A DNA stretch of 26,845 nucleotides from WRIS01 sp050945135 (GCA_050945135.1 JBMNSJ010000028.1:1-26845), one strand, 5' to 3'. Shown: positions 1 through 8,843, counted from the first letter of the stretch. The notes: generated by a model from the letters alone, not told the origin. Numbers and translations are program-made.

Positions 1-120
1 AGAGGAGGACAGACTGTCAGAATCTTTGGAAGCGCAGCTGCTCAGTGTGATTGCCGACGCACCCAAAAGCCCAATTCCGGCATTTCTTATAAAAGCACGT
101 CTCTCCATCTGCTCATTCAT
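1..120 (-). CDS. N-terminus of a Tat-exported lipoprotein (partial)
   Basis: Forty codons are visible before the window edge, starting from ATG at 120 with an AGGGAG ribosome site seven bases upstream. The peptide begins MNEQMERRAFIRNAGIG. It carries a twin-arginine motif (RRAFIRN), a hydrophobic stretch and a lipobox LSSC at about residues 26-29, followed by a Ser/Asp-rich linker. It is therefore probably exported folded by the Tat route and lipid-anchored on the outer face of the membrane. The mature domain lies outside the window, so its function cannot be told; a flavoprotein or metal-binding redox protein would fit the signal type. It follows the rhodanese-like lipoprotein gene by 45 bases on the same strand and is probably co-transcribed with it. 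Confidence 0.75.
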   Translation of the reverse strand, partial: MNEQMERRAFIRNAGIGLLGASAITLSSCASKDSDSLSSS

Positions 121-165
121 GGTCAGACTCCCTATGTCCATAAAACGATTCGCTCTTCAGCTGCA

Positions 166-705
166 TTAGCATCCACAATCCTCCGCCGCATTAGTGGCGA
201 CCTCATATCCCGCAGCCTGCCAAGCTGCCAAATCATCCGGCATGACAAAAACCACGTTCATGTCATACCCTTCGCTAGCCAAGATCGACCACGCCTCAGA
301 TGCCTGCTCCTCATCAGTCGAAACCAGCACCAGACCTCCCTCTCTCGGAATCTCGCTGATTCGATCCTGCATACGTTCAAGAGGGATTGATCGAGTCTTA
401 GGAATACAGCTAGTTTTATAGCTTACCGTCGAACGAACATCTATAACGGTGAGCTGCGCCTCTTGCCCAAGAACTTGCTGCAACTCTTCAGCAGAAGCAA
501 GTGCTTCGACAGGGTATGCCGGCGCATTAGTAACATCACTTTCAGCAAATGCTTCGCTGCTGCCCTCGCTCAACACTTGGCCTGACTCAATCTCTGTATC
601 TTTACTCTCATCTTGCGCGTTATTGGTAGCACAAGCACAAAGCGAAAAAAGCATCGCCCAGCTCAGTATCACGCACAGAAAACTCCTTTTAGTGAGTGCT
701 TTCAC
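166..705 (-). CDS. lipoprotein with degenerate rhodanese-like domain
   Basis: The start is taken as GTG at 705, preceded by AGAGGGGAG at good spacing. An upstream in-frame ATG at 744 would add 13 Cys-rich residues before the signal peptide and has no comparable site. The protein of 179 residues has a Lys/Arg n-region, a hydrophobic core and the lipobox LCAC at about residue 25, then an acidic linker and a rhodanese fold of roughly 100 residues (TVIDVRS, SIPLERM, AAWQAAGYEV). In active rhodaneses the loop after the GLVLV strand holds the catalytic Cys (CxxGxRS). Here that stretch reads VSTDEEQAS, with Ser at the Cys position and no Arg-Ser end, so sulfurtransferase activity is unlikely by this site. 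The protein ends in DCGC. It was probably kept as a binding or partner domain for the neighbouring Tat lipoprotein. Confidence 0.8.
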   Translation of the reverse strand: MKALTKRSFLCVILSWAMLFSLCACATNNAQDESKDTEIESGQVLSEGSSEAFAESDVTNAPAYPVEALASAEELQQVLGQEAQLTVIDVRSTVSYKTSCIPKTRSIPLERMQDRISEIPREGGLVLVSTDEEQASEAWSILASEGYDMNVVFVMPDDLAAWQAAGYEVATNAAEDCGC

Positions 706-983
706 GGCACACTCCCCTCTTTTACAACAGCTGCATTCGGCCACAATGAATCAATCTCGCAACTATTGCTAATATCAAATTCCCCAGCGCACTTCGAAAA
801 ACGCAACAGGGAACACAAGACAGTTCAAGAACAGGCATTACTCTAAAGGAAGGAATAATCACTGAGAGGGAAACCAGTAATACATGCACCTACCGCGACG
901 CACCAACATAATTGACAGTTATCACTTGTTGATATGCATCTATTGGCGTGCCGCAATTGCATCAAAGGCGCATCGATCTCCTA

Positions 984-3533
984 TCACGACGAGGTAAAGC
1001 AGCATAAGGCTAGCTGGGTACTCACATCCAAATACAAGCACAGCCCTGGTGTCTCTACCACCCGAACAGCCTGCTTAATCGCGCGATAATCTTCGGCAAC
1101 TTCCCTGTCGTAGACTTTACATGCGTCCAAAACAGCTGGATTGTAAAGAGTGGATTCGTCATTATACAGAGCTACATAAACAATGTTTGACTCAACCAAA
1201 TCCTGGAAGAAGTGACTCCCAAAGGAGAGCTCAGGCGTCATATCTTCATAGGCGACCTCGCAAATACCAAGCATGTGGCTAAGCTCTGTAAAGTGAACCG
1301 GAACGCCCAAAGAAGACGTAGTGGTTCCCCATCGACCAGGGCCGACAAGTAAAACCTTCTTTTCTTTTAGCTCCTGATTAAGAGAACCAACCAATCGCGC
1401 AACGAGGTATCTCTCTTGCTCTGCAAGCACTAAGTATTCTTCTGGATTTATCGATATGACATAGTCTATCTGGCTATATAAATTTCCTCCCATAAAATTG
1501 CCCGAGGCCTGAAACAGTATTTGATCGCTTCTTGGCGCAGGTGACTCAGAAACAGTCTCAAGCCCGCGTGTTTGCAAAGGACGACATTGAACAATATTAA
1601 TGCGTGGCTCTCCAGAGTTATTGAAATTTGCAGCAAACTCGACATCAACTGGATATCGGTAAGCCTGCTCAAGCCTTGAGAGCAACTCTTGAATCATGCG
1701 AGGAAAACCGGTCTGCCCCAAAAGAATTCTGAAATCAGCAATGTGGGGAGTTCTTAGTATATCCCTCCCAGCCTCTCTCATCCGTGCAATAAAAACCTGG
1801 TCCGGACTAAAAAACAACTGTTTATCAGTTCCGATGTTTTGTAAATCCATCTCCAAGAGTGCTATTGATTCTAAAGAGTTATTCCGAAGATTGAGCACAT
1901 CAGCATAATGCTGAGAGAAGCGCGCTTCTTCCCCATAGCTCACCAAAGGAGCTGAATCTGGGCGATCGAGGGCAGCTATGCGAGCATAGTCTCCTGAGAC
2001 CCTATCAACTGCACGAGTACCAAGACCAAAAACAAGACGCATCATGCCAGCGTGGGGATCCATATCTGGCTCCCAAAGATAGAAATTAACGGAGTTTGCA
2101 ACCCCTCCAATATGAGGAAAGAATAAATCCCCGTAATGGTCGCCAGAGACTCTCTGTACGAGAACTGCCATCTGCTCGTCCTCTTCCATCAAGCCGCGCT
2201 CCTTGCGATACAAAAGTGCATCATCGTTCATCACGCTTGCATATACAACTCGAAGCGCCTGCTCGAATGCCTCATATCTCTCTTCTGGCGAACCTTGATT
2301 AGCACAAAAAACACTCTCGTATTTTCCCGCAAACGCATTCCCGTAGCCGTCTTCCTGCAGAGAGCTTGAACGAACAATAATTGGCGATTGCCCAAAGTAT
2401 TCAAGCATTTGCTCGAACTGCTCACGAACTGTCTCGGGGAAAACGCCACGCAACATCTTTTCGCGCAGCTCTTCCCCATAAGAAAAATAACCCTCGGGCG
2501 TTTTTTGGCTCATTCTTGTATTCCATAGCTCGTTTTGAACTATGTAGGTATAGAAAACATCTGAGCCAATATAAAATGAGTCATGAGGCTCAATAAGAGC
2601 CTGCAGCTCGGGACAAGCATCCTCTTCCAGGATACGCCGCGCCAAAAGAAATCCAACGCTTTTGCCTCCGATAAACCCCGTTCCAATTTCACGCGAGGCA
2701 ATCTTGAGAAGATCTGCTAGTGAAAAATACCGTTGCGCAAGATTAACTATTTCGGCTTCTCGTCCAATGATCAGACTTATCAACAGGGATTTCGCCTGTT
2801 CTTGCTCACGCACCCCTCCCGCTAAAGCTCTTCGTGCGCCCTCAAGGGTAATCTCCCAATAGTCGCGCGGTTGCTGCGTACGCCACCTTCCCGAAAACAG
2901 CATGGCAGCCTCCGAGCTAGCCGTAATAGAGATCGCTTCTGCTTCTTGAATTAAATGAGGGAAAAACATCGCCGGCGAATAGCGCTCTGAAACCTTCAAG
3001 GGATGCACGTAGGTCTTGCCGTTTGCGTAATGCAAGTCGAGAAGAAGCTGTGTCGTTTCCCTGATACGAGCAATGGTGTTATTCGTGTGGGTACCCTCAA
3101 TGAGGGCAAAGTAGCTGACGGTCTTTAAGCTAAAGAGAAATGGACAGGTAACTCTGAAAAAGTTTCCAATCATAAGATCGGAATACCAATATTCAAGTAA
3201 GTCGCTGAGGCAATCAAAAACATAAAAGACCTCTTCGCCTTCCTCTTCAATTATTTGATGCACTTTTGTCGCAAAGCTCTCGAATCCCCCGTCCGGGTTG
3301 AGATAGTACACTCGGTCAACTTTGCTATCATCAAGAATGCTTTGGTGAAGGCCGAATCGCATATACACCAGGCGATAACCATCTTTTTTGGTCTGAGCAA
3401 CAAAGGGATCAACAACGCTTTTGTAATCAGGCAGGCTTCCAACTTGCCATACAACATTGTCTCCGAGTTGGAGCATATCAATGACTCCATCAAGACCAGG
3501 AAGACCCGTACTCGCTTGATCGCTCACCTTCAT
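984..3533 (-). CDS. PEP/pyruvate-binding ATP-grasp protein with RecA-like N-terminus
   Basis: The protein has 849 residues from ATG 3533, which follows GGTGAT at short spacing; an in-frame GTG at 3542 adds three residues and is the alternative. Residues about 1-205 resemble a KaiC/RAD55-type RecA fold: STGLPGLDGVIDM at the start and a Walker-B-like FYVFDCLSDLL near 103. The P-loop position reads GSLPDYKSV, so nucleotide binding there is doubtful. Residues about 285-655 are the PEP-synthase/PPDK N-terminal ATP-binding domain: GGKSVG near 290, IIVRSSSLQED near 387, NAFAGKYESVF, and NIVQCRPLQ near its end. The C-terminal part has GPGRWGTTTSSLGVPV and GSHFFQDL, typical of long stand-alone members of this family. 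The phosphohistidine and PEP/pyruvate barrel domains of true PpsA/PpdK are absent, so it is not a complete dikinase. The substrate is unknown. Confidence 0.85.
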   Translation of the reverse strand: MKVSDQASTGLPGLDGVIDMLQLGDNVVWQVGSLPDYKSVVDPFVAQTKKDGYRLVYMRFGLHQSILDDSKVDRVYYLNPDGGFESFATKVHQIIEEEGEEVFYVFDCLSDLLEYWYSDLMIGNFFRVTCPFLFSLKTVSYFALIEGTHTNNTIARIRETTQLLLDLHYANGKTYVHPLKVSERYSPAMFFPHLIQEAEAISITASSEAAMLFSGRWRTQQPRDYWEITLEGARRALAGGVREQEQAKSLLISLIIGREAEIVNLAQRYFSLADLLKIASREIGTGFIGGKSVGFLLARRILEEDACPELQALIEPHDSFYIGSDVFYTYIVQNELWNTRMSQKTPEGYFSYGEELREKMLRGVFPETVREQFEQMLEYFGQSPIIVRSSSLQEDGYGNAFAGKYESVFCANQGSPEERYEAFEQALRVVYASVMNDDALLYRKERGLMEEDEQMAVLVQRVSGDHYGDLFFPHIGGVANSVNFYLWEPDMDPHAGMMRLVFGLGTRAVDRVSGDYARIAALDRPDSAPLVSYGEEARFSQHYADVLNLRNNSLESIALLEMDLQNIGTDKQLFFSPDQVFIARMREAGRDILRTPHIADFRILLGQTGFPRMIQELLSRLEQAYRYPVDVEFAANFNNSGEPRINIVQCRPLQTRGLETVSESPAPRSDQILFQASGNFMGGNLYSQIDYVISINPEEYLVLAEQERYLVARLVGSLNQELKEKKVLLVGPGRWGTTTSSLGVPVHFTELSHMLGICEVAYEDMTPELSFGSHFFQDLVESNIVYVALYNDESTLYNPAVLDACKVYDREVAEDYRAIKQAVRVVETPGLCLYLDVSTQLALCCFTSS

Positions 3534-3585
3534 GTATATCACCCAATCTTATTCTTTCTTGTTTGCATCTCGCCTGAGAAAAGCA

Positions 3586-3615
3586 ATAATCACTACCTCA
3601 AAGAGAACCTGTAAA
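3586..3615 (-). promoter_or_regulatory. possible sigma-70 promoter of the ATP-grasp gene
   Basis: On the minus strand TTTACA (3610-3615) and GATTAT (3586-3591) are separated by 18 bases, about 53 bases before the start codon at 3533. The -35 box matches five of six consensus bases and the -10 box four of six. This is inferred from consensus only. Confidence 0.35.
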
Positions 3616-3697
3616 AACCTTACGCTTGCCAGGTAAAGAAACTGTTTCAGAGAAGTAAAACCCCTTGGACGGCGAAGGCAAAAAAGACCTGGTAGCT

Positions 3698-3712
3698 TTC
3701 ATAATTAATGAA
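3698..3712. promoter_or_regulatory. 15-bp inverted repeat in the divergent region before glnN
   Basis: TTCATAATTAATGAA has arms TTCAT and ATGAA around AATTA. It lies about 100 bases ahead of glnN and includes CATAAT, a possible -10 box on the plus strand, though no matching -35 was seen. A second small palindrome, GAAACTGTTTC, sits at 3638-3648. Either could be an operator for the divergently transcribed glnN and ATP-grasp genes. No regulator is identified. Confidence 0.3.
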
Positions 3713-3811
3713 GAGGTCGCAATCAAGAGTTCTTTAACTCGAAATATTGCTGCAACAATCGAGATTTAGCGTAGAGGGAGAGAAGAGCAACCGAGTAAGG
3801 AGCAGTTCAGC

Positions 3812-5908
3812 ATGTCAAAAGTATCTGATATCTATGGTTCTATGGTGTTTAACGAACACACAATGCAAGAAAGACTACCGTCGCAGATGTATAAGACCCT
3901 CATGAAAACTGTTCGCGAGGGAGCCCCGCTCACCCTAGAAACAGCAAATGTTGTCGCACATGCGATGAAGGAATGGGCGATAGAAAACGGTGCAACTCAT
4001 TACACGCATTGGTTCCAGCCCCTCTCAGGAATCACCTCAGAGAAGCACGATAGCTTCCTCGACCCTTGCAGTGACGGGCGAGCAATTATGAGCTTCTCAG
4101 GAAAAGAGCTCATCCAGGGCGAACCCGATGCATCAAGCTTTCCTTCAGGCGGACTGAGAGCAACCTTTGAAGCTCGTGGCTATACCGCCTGGGACCCAAC
4201 AAGCTTTGCATTCATTAAAGACGAGGTTCTTTGTATCCCTACCGCCTTCTGCAGCTATACGGGCGAAGCGCTCGACAAAAAAACTCCCCTCCTGCGCTCA
4301 ATGAATGCAATCGATGAACAAGCAAATCGAGTCTTACGTCTTTTTGGCGAGCCACAACAGCATATTGTGACAACTGTTGGCGCAGAGCAGGAATACTTCC
4401 TTATCTCAAAGGAAGATTACAAAAAGAGGCAGGATCTGATACTAACCGGACGAACTTTATTCGGTTATCCCCCATGCAAAGGGCAAGAGCTCGAAGAGCA
4501 CTATTTTGGAGCAATTCGCCCTTCGGTCTCTGAGTTTATGAAGAAGCTTGACGATGAATTATGGGCACTTGGGGTGTCGGCAAAAACCAAGCATAACGAA
4601 GTTGCCCCCGCTCAACACGAGCTCGCCCAAATTTTTACTAACTCGAACAGAGCTATCGATGAAAACCTTCTCACAATGGAAAAAATGAAGCTTTTAGCTT
4701 CAAAGTTTGGACTGGTATGTCTCCAGCACGAAAAGCCATTTGCCGGCATCAACGGGTCTGGCAAGCACAACAACTGGTCTATCTCAACCGGGAAAACAAA
4801 CCTTCTCGATCCGGGTGATACCCCGATGGAAAACCTTCGTTTTCTTGTGTTTTTGACAAGCGTCATTAAAGCAGTTGACGACTATCAAGAACTTCTGCGC
4901 ATGAGCGTTGCCTCTGCGGGAAATGATCATCGCCTTGGCGCCAACGAAGCACCACCCGCAATTATCTCGATTTTCCTTGGAGATGAGCTCGGAGAAATCG
5001 TCGAAGCCCTTATGGAGGACCACGAAAACGAGTACAGCAATATTGGAAAAGTCTCGATGGATCTTGGAGTTGCTGTTCTTCCGAATCTGTTTAAGGACAA
5101 CACAGACCGTAATCGAACTAGTCCATTTGCCTTTACGGGAAACAAGTTTGAATTTCGCATGCCTGGTTCACACGTAAACCTATCCGATGCCAATATGATT
5201 CTTAATACTGCAATGGCTAAAAGCTTGAAGGCCTTTGCCGATACTCTAGAACAGCTCGAGTATGACGATTTCAATTCTGCGGCGATTTCATATATCAAAA
5301 AGACACTGCGGGAACACAAGCGTGTTATTTTTAACGGTAATGGATACTCAGATGAGTGGACTGCCGAGGCGCAACGACGTGGGCTTGCGAACAACAGAAC
5401 AACTGCTGAAGCTCTCCCTTGCTTTATTGCAGAAAAGAGCATTGCCCTCTTTGAAGAGTTTGGCGTCCTTAGCGAAGCCGAGGTAAGAAGCCGCTACCAG
5501 GTAAAACTTGAAAAGTACAACAAAACGCTCAATGTTGAAGTTCGAGTAATGAAGCGTATGGTTAGAAGATTGTTCCTTCCTGCGGTAAATTCCTATGCAG
5601 CAGAACTTGCAGATAGCATTGAAAAAATTAGAAAAGTTTCGCCTTCAGCACCTCTGTCTCATCAAGAAATGAGACTGGATAAACTCCTCAAGAAAATGGA
5701 CCTTGCAAGTTCTGAGCTAGAAAAGCTCGATACCTTGCATAAGCGCATTACGGTAATTGAAGATGAACAGCAAAAGGCAGATGCTTATGCCCAAGAGATA
5801 CTACCCGTCATGAATGATCTTCGCAGCGCCATCGATACGCTAGAAAAGCTTACCGAGCGCTCTCATTGGCCGGTTCCAACCTATAATCATCTTCTCTTCT
5901 ACGTATAG
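3812..5908 (+). CDS. glnN: type III glutamine synthetase
   Basis: GSIII makes glutamine from glutamate, ammonium and ATP in the cytoplasm. The 698-residue length is typical of the type III family (about 700) and far above type I. The N-terminus (FNEHTMQERLP, and THYTHWFQPLSG near residue 65) is the GSIII-specific N-domain. Catalytic-domain motifs follow in order: GAEQEYFLI near 190 with the metal-binding Glu, NEVAPAQHE near 266, INGSGKHNNWS near 312 (ammonium/ATP loop), ANEAPPAIISIFLG, and FEFRMPGS near 446. The C-terminal 130 residues are charged and helical, as in other GSIII proteins. The start is fixed by AAGGAG nine bases before ATG 3812. It is the first gene of a plus-strand run with dapF and dapL and stands back-to-back with the ATP-grasp gene. 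It works with the split glutamate synthase at 8115-13365. Confidence 0.96.
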   Translation: MSKVSDIYGSMVFNEHTMQERLPSQMYKTLMKTVREGAPLTLETANVVAHAMKEWAIENGATHYTHWFQPLSGITSEKHDSFLDPCSDGRAIMSFSGKELIQGEPDASSFPSGGLRATFEARGYTAWDPTSFAFIKDEVLCIPTAFCSYTGEALDKKTPLLRSMNAIDEQANRVLRLFGEPQQHIVTTVGAEQEYFLISKEDYKKRQDLILTGRTLFGYPPCKGQELEEHYFGAIRPSVSEFMKKLDDELWALGVSAKTKHNEVAPAQHELAQIFTNSNRAIDENLLTMEKMKLLASKFGLVCLQHEKPFAGINGSGKHNNWSISTGKTNLLDPGDTPMENLRFLVFLTSVIKAVDDYQELLRMSVASAGNDHRLGANEAPPAIISIFLGDELGEIVEALMEDHENEYSNIGKVSMDLGVAVLPNLFKDNTDRNRTSPFAFTGNKFEFRMPGSHVNLSDANMILNTAMAKSLKAFADTLEQLEYDDFNSAAISYIKKTLREHKRVIFNGNGYSDEWTAEAQRRGLANNRTTAEALPCFIAEKSIALFEEFGVLSEAEVRSRYQVKLEKYNKTLNVEVRVMKRMVRRLFLPAVNSYAAELADSIEKIRKVSPSAPLSHQEMRLDKLLKKMDLASSELEKLDTLHKRITVIEDEQQKADAYAQEILPVMNDLRSAIDTLEKLTERSHWPVPTYNHLLFYV

Positions 5909-5965
5909 CACGAAAAGGCAGGACTACACAGGGTATTGCACGACGACAAAAGGGGGTTCGCAGAC

Positions 5966-6889
5966 ATGGAGTATCGTTTCTTTAAGCTGCATGGCACAGG
6001 TAATGATTTCATCTTTTTTGATGATTTGTTCCACAATATCGATTTCACCAAAGACCAAATTCAATGGCTTTGCGACCGACACTTCGGTATTGGGGCAGAC
6101 GGAATTATCTTAGTACGACCGACGAAAAAGCCTGATTGCGTTGCGTTTATGCACTACATCAATGCTGATGGAAGTCTCGCCGAAATGTGTGGAAACGGAG
6201 TACGCTGCTTCGCAAAATATCTCATGGACCGCGGTCTTGTACCAGACGATCAAGACGTTTTCTGCGTAGACACCTTAGCAGGAACAAAAATGATTGCCTT
6301 GGTTCGCGATGACGATGATCGAGTGGTAGCGGCAACAGTGGATATGGGACTCCCGCAACTCGCACCAAGTTCTATCCCCACAACACTTGAGGCTCGAGCT
6401 CAGACTTCAGAAGGCACTCTATTTGTTGGAAATGAACCTCTCGAATCTCCTTGGGGCTCCTTCACCTTTAATTGTGTTTCAATTGGCAACCCCCATGCAA
6501 TTTGCTTTCTTGATAACCTCGAGCAACTGCCAAACGAGCTTTTTACCAGCCCAGAAAAGACTCTCGCTTCTCTTAACCTCAACCTTATTGGTTCTTATTT
6601 CTGCAACAATGAAGTGTTTCCCGAGCAGGCAAATATCGAATTTGCAATTATCGGAGAAGAAAGAATCGACATGCGAGTTTACGAACGTGGCGTTGGCGAA
6701 ACGCTTGCCTGCGGTACAGGAGCATGCGCGACCGCTTATGCCGCTTACTTAATTGGAAGAGGAAATCTTGAAACTGATGTCAACGTTCCTGGAGGGACAC
6801 TCCACATCAAGATTAACAAAAAGAAGCATACGATTATGACCGGCCCAGCAACTGAGGTTTTCTCCGGCATTATCGATATTAATGAGTAA
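5966..6889 (+). CDS. dapF: diaminopimelate epimerase
   Basis: This enzyme converts LL- to meso-diaminopimelate for lysine and peptidoglycan. From ATG 5966, preceded by AGGGGG at nine bases, the protein has 307 residues; an in-frame TTG at 5936 would add ten residues without a ribosome site. The N-terminus FFKLHGTGNDF is diagnostic. Both catalytic cysteines are present: C75 in EMCGNGVRC and C249 in LACGTGACAT. Substrate-binding motifs GNPHAICF and ERGVGETLACG are intact. The protein is somewhat longer than the common 270-280 residues, with extra length in the middle (around residues 110-150 and 190-215). The gene lies 57 bases after glnN with no terminator between, and 27 bases before dapL, the enzyme that makes its substrate. 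Confidence 0.97.
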   Translation: MEYRFFKLHGTGNDFIFFDDLFHNIDFTKDQIQWLCDRHFGIGADGIILVRPTKKPDCVAFMHYINADGSLAEMCGNGVRCFAKYLMDRGLVPDDQDVFCVDTLAGTKMIALVRDDDDRVVAATVDMGLPQLAPSSIPTTLEARAQTSEGTLFVGNEPLESPWGSFTFNCVSIGNPHAICFLDNLEQLPNELFTSPEKTLASLNLNLIGSYFCNNEVFPEQANIEFAIIGEERIDMRVYERGVGETLACGTGACATAYAAYLIGRGNLETDVNVPGGTLHIKINKKKHTIMTGPATEVFSGIIDINE

Positions 6890-6916
6890 TTAGGCAGCCT
6901 TTCGAAAGGATGAAAC

Positions 6917-8080
6917 GTGAGAACCTCCCAAAGTCTCAACCAGCTCTCTCCCTATTTGTTTGCTCAGATTGACAAAAAGCGCGATGCCCTTGTTAATCAG
7001 GGAATAGACGTAATTTCTTTAGGCATTGGCGATCCCGATATGCCCACTCCTCCGCATATCGTTGAAGCGCTTATCAAAGCTGTCCAAAATCCGGCGAATC
7101 ATCAGTATCCCGATTACGCAGGCTCACTTGCCTATCGCGAAGCTTGTTCTCGGTGGATGAAAAAGCGATTTGGAGTCACGGTTGATCCACAACAAGAAGT
7201 TTTAGGGCTTATCGGCAGTAAAGAAGGCATAGCGCACATTCACACCGCTTTTCTTGATGAAGGAAGCTACGTGCTGGCTCCCTCAATTGGCTATCCTGTG
7301 TATGCGGGTGGTGCAACTCTTGCGAAAGGCAAGGTATATTACATGCCGATGCGAGCAGAGCAAGGCTTTCTGGCTGACTTCAGCGATGTGCCTGTAGAAA
7401 TCCTAGAAAAAGCACGCATTATGTTTTTGGGCTATCCTAATAATCCTACTGGGGCTATCGCTAACGAAGACTACTTTGACAAGGCAATTGCTTTTTGTCG
7501 TGAGCATGACCTTCTTCTTGTGCACGATAATGCCTACTGCGACGTGTGCTTTGACGACTATCGTGCACCCTCCATCCTCGAGCGCCCCCACGCAAAGGAG
7601 TGCTGTCTTGAGTTTTATAGTCTCTCAAAATCTTACAATATGACGGGTTGGAGAATTGCCTTTGCTGCCGGAAACGCCCAGGCAATCAAAGCCCTCGGCA
7701 CTGTAAAGAACAACATGGACTCAGGTCAGTTCACAGCTATTCAAGATGCTGCAATTGTCGCGCTCGATGGACCGCAAGACTGCGTCGCGAACATGTGCGA
7801 ACTATACCAAGGTCGTCGTGATCTTGTTGTAGATGCCCTCAATTCAATCGGACTTGAATGTGAACCGCCAAAAGCGAGCATCTATGTATGGGCGAAAGTG
7901 CCTTGCGGTTATAGCTCAGAATCTTACGCTACTACACTTCTCGAGCAAGCACACGTCATTGTAACGCCTGGTAATGGCTACGGCCCTGACGGAGAAGGCT
8001 ATATTAGAATTTCTCTGACCACCCCCGACGATAGACTCCTGGAAGCTATTAACCGCATAAAAAACGTGCCCGCTCGTTAG
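6917..8080 (+). CDS. dapL: LL-diaminopimelate aminotransferase (DapL-type)
   Basis: This is a PLP-dependent fold-type I aminotransferase of 387 residues. The GTG start at 6917 follows AAAGGA. Motifs: SLGIGDPDMPTPPHI near residue 33, the GYPNNPTGAI segment near 174, the PLP-contacting HDNAYCDVCFDD, and the Schiff-base Lys K238 in SLSKSYNMTGWR. The sequence pattern fits the DapL family, which converts tetrahydrodipicolinate to LL-diaminopimelate with glutamate as amino donor. Adjacency to dapF supports this over a generic alanine or aspartate aminotransferase, though family membership by motif alone leaves some doubt. Glutamate supply links it to glnN upstream and the glt operon downstream. It is the last gene of the run; its stop codon lies inside the loop of the terminator hairpin. 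Confidence 0.88.
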   Translation: MRTSQSLNQLSPYLFAQIDKKRDALVNQGIDVISLGIGDPDMPTPPHIVEALIKAVQNPANHQYPDYAGSLAYREACSRWMKKRFGVTVDPQQEVLGLIGSKEGIAHIHTAFLDEGSYVLAPSIGYPVYAGGATLAKGKVYYMPMRAEQGFLADFSDVPVEILEKARIMFLGYPNNPTGAIANEDYFDKAIAFCREHDLLLVHDNAYCDVCFDDYRAPSILERPHAKECCLEFYSLSKSYNMTGWRIAFAAGNAQAIKALGTVKNNMDSGQFTAIQDAAIVALDGPQDCVANMCELYQGRRDLVVDALNSIGLECEPPKASIYVWAKVPCGYSSESYATTLLEQAHVIVTPGNGYGPDGEGYIRISLTTPDDRLLEAINRIKNVPAR

Positions 8081-8099
8081 CTGGCACGTGCATTTTTTT
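8058..8099. terminator. bidirectional intrinsic terminator between dapL and the glt operon
   Basis: A 7-bp perfect stem, ACGTGCC (8064-8070) with GGCACGT (8083-8089), is followed on the plus strand by a seven-T run (8093-8099). On the minus strand it is followed by a T tract from the A-run at 8059-8063. It sits between convergent dapL and gltB3 and can stop both. The dapL TAG is in the loop. Confidence 0.85.
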
Positions 8100-8114
8100 A
8101 TTTGAGGCCCTGTC

Positions 8115-8843
8115 TTAGTTCGCGTACATAGCTTCGTAAGGCCTTGACGAACACGGCCTTAAGCGAAAGAAGCCATCTGCCGTAGTGTCAACACTAACTC
8201 CATCTTTGCTGTATAGCTCATTATATTCAACAAGCAGAGCTTCGATGACAGAGCGATCCTTATCATCAATGGGCTCTTGCACCAAACCTTGAGGAATATG
8301 ATCGCTCGAGATTCGATTCTTCAGATACACAACTCCGCCGTGCATGCCCGTGCCTAGATGCTCGCCAGCTTCGCCAAGAAGAAGAATTACTCCCCCAGCC
8401 ATATATTCGGCAAGAAATCTTCCTGCATCGCCTCCGATAACAATGACAGGGCTCTTTTGGCCATACTGCTTCATATGGATTCCGACTCTCCATCCACAAT
8501 CATCCCGAATGAAAATTTTCCCTCCACGCATTCCGTAACCAGCTGCGTCTCCGCATCTTCCATGAATAATGATTTCTCCATCATCCATCGTGTTACCTAT
8601 CTGGTCTTGAACATTACCAAAGACCTCGATTGCACCACCATCGAGATAACATGCCATATCATTACCCGGGACTCCATGAATCTTTAGGGTTTTCCCTTTA
8701 CTCATTCCACACCCAAGATAGCGCTGAGCAAAAGCTTCACGAATAACAACCGTATCTGCTTGAGCAAGCGCCTCGCGCACTATTTCATTTGCTTCAGTAA
8801 AGTGCGAAGTACCTAAGCTAAGTTCAATACATTTTTTAGACAT
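8115..8843 (-). CDS. glutamate synthase GXGXG-domain subunit (GltB3 type)
   Basis: The protein has 242 residues from ATG 8843 (AAAGGAG eight bases upstream), corresponding to the C-terminal beta-helix domain of the large glutamate synthase subunit made as a separate protein. The Gly-rich repeats are visible (YLGCGMSKGK, VFGNVQDQIGNTMDDGEI, GDAAGYGMRGGKIFI, GEHLGTGMHGG). In full GltB this domain is structural and supports the ammonia tunnel between the amidotransferase and FMN sites. Its start overlaps the preceding FAD oxidoreductase stop by eight bases (ATGTCTAA), which suggests coupled translation and a fixed stoichiometry. It is last in the operon and ends at the bidirectional terminator. 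Confidence 0.92.
   Translation of the reverse strand: MSKKCIELSLGTSHFTEANEIVREALAQADTVVIREAFAQRYLGCGMSKGKTLKIHGVPGNDMACYLDGGAIEVFGNVQDQIGNTMDDGEIIIHGRCGDAAGYGMRGGKIFIRDDCGWRVGIHMKQYGQKSPVIVIGGDAGRFLAEYMAGGVILLLGEAGEHLGTGMHGGVVYLKNRISSDHIPQGLVQEPIDDKDRSVIEALLVEYNELYSKDGVSVDTTADGFFRLRPCSSRPYEAMYAN

Noticed and set aside
912..940. TTGACA-like -35 on the plus strand
   Set aside because: No good -10 at 16-18 bases (TGCATC) and no plus-strand gene follows; it lies between two minus-strand genes.
4927..5442. 171-codon open frame on the minus strand inside glnN
   Set aside because: It lies over the conserved GSIII catalytic motifs, with no ribosome site or known family; a coding shadow.
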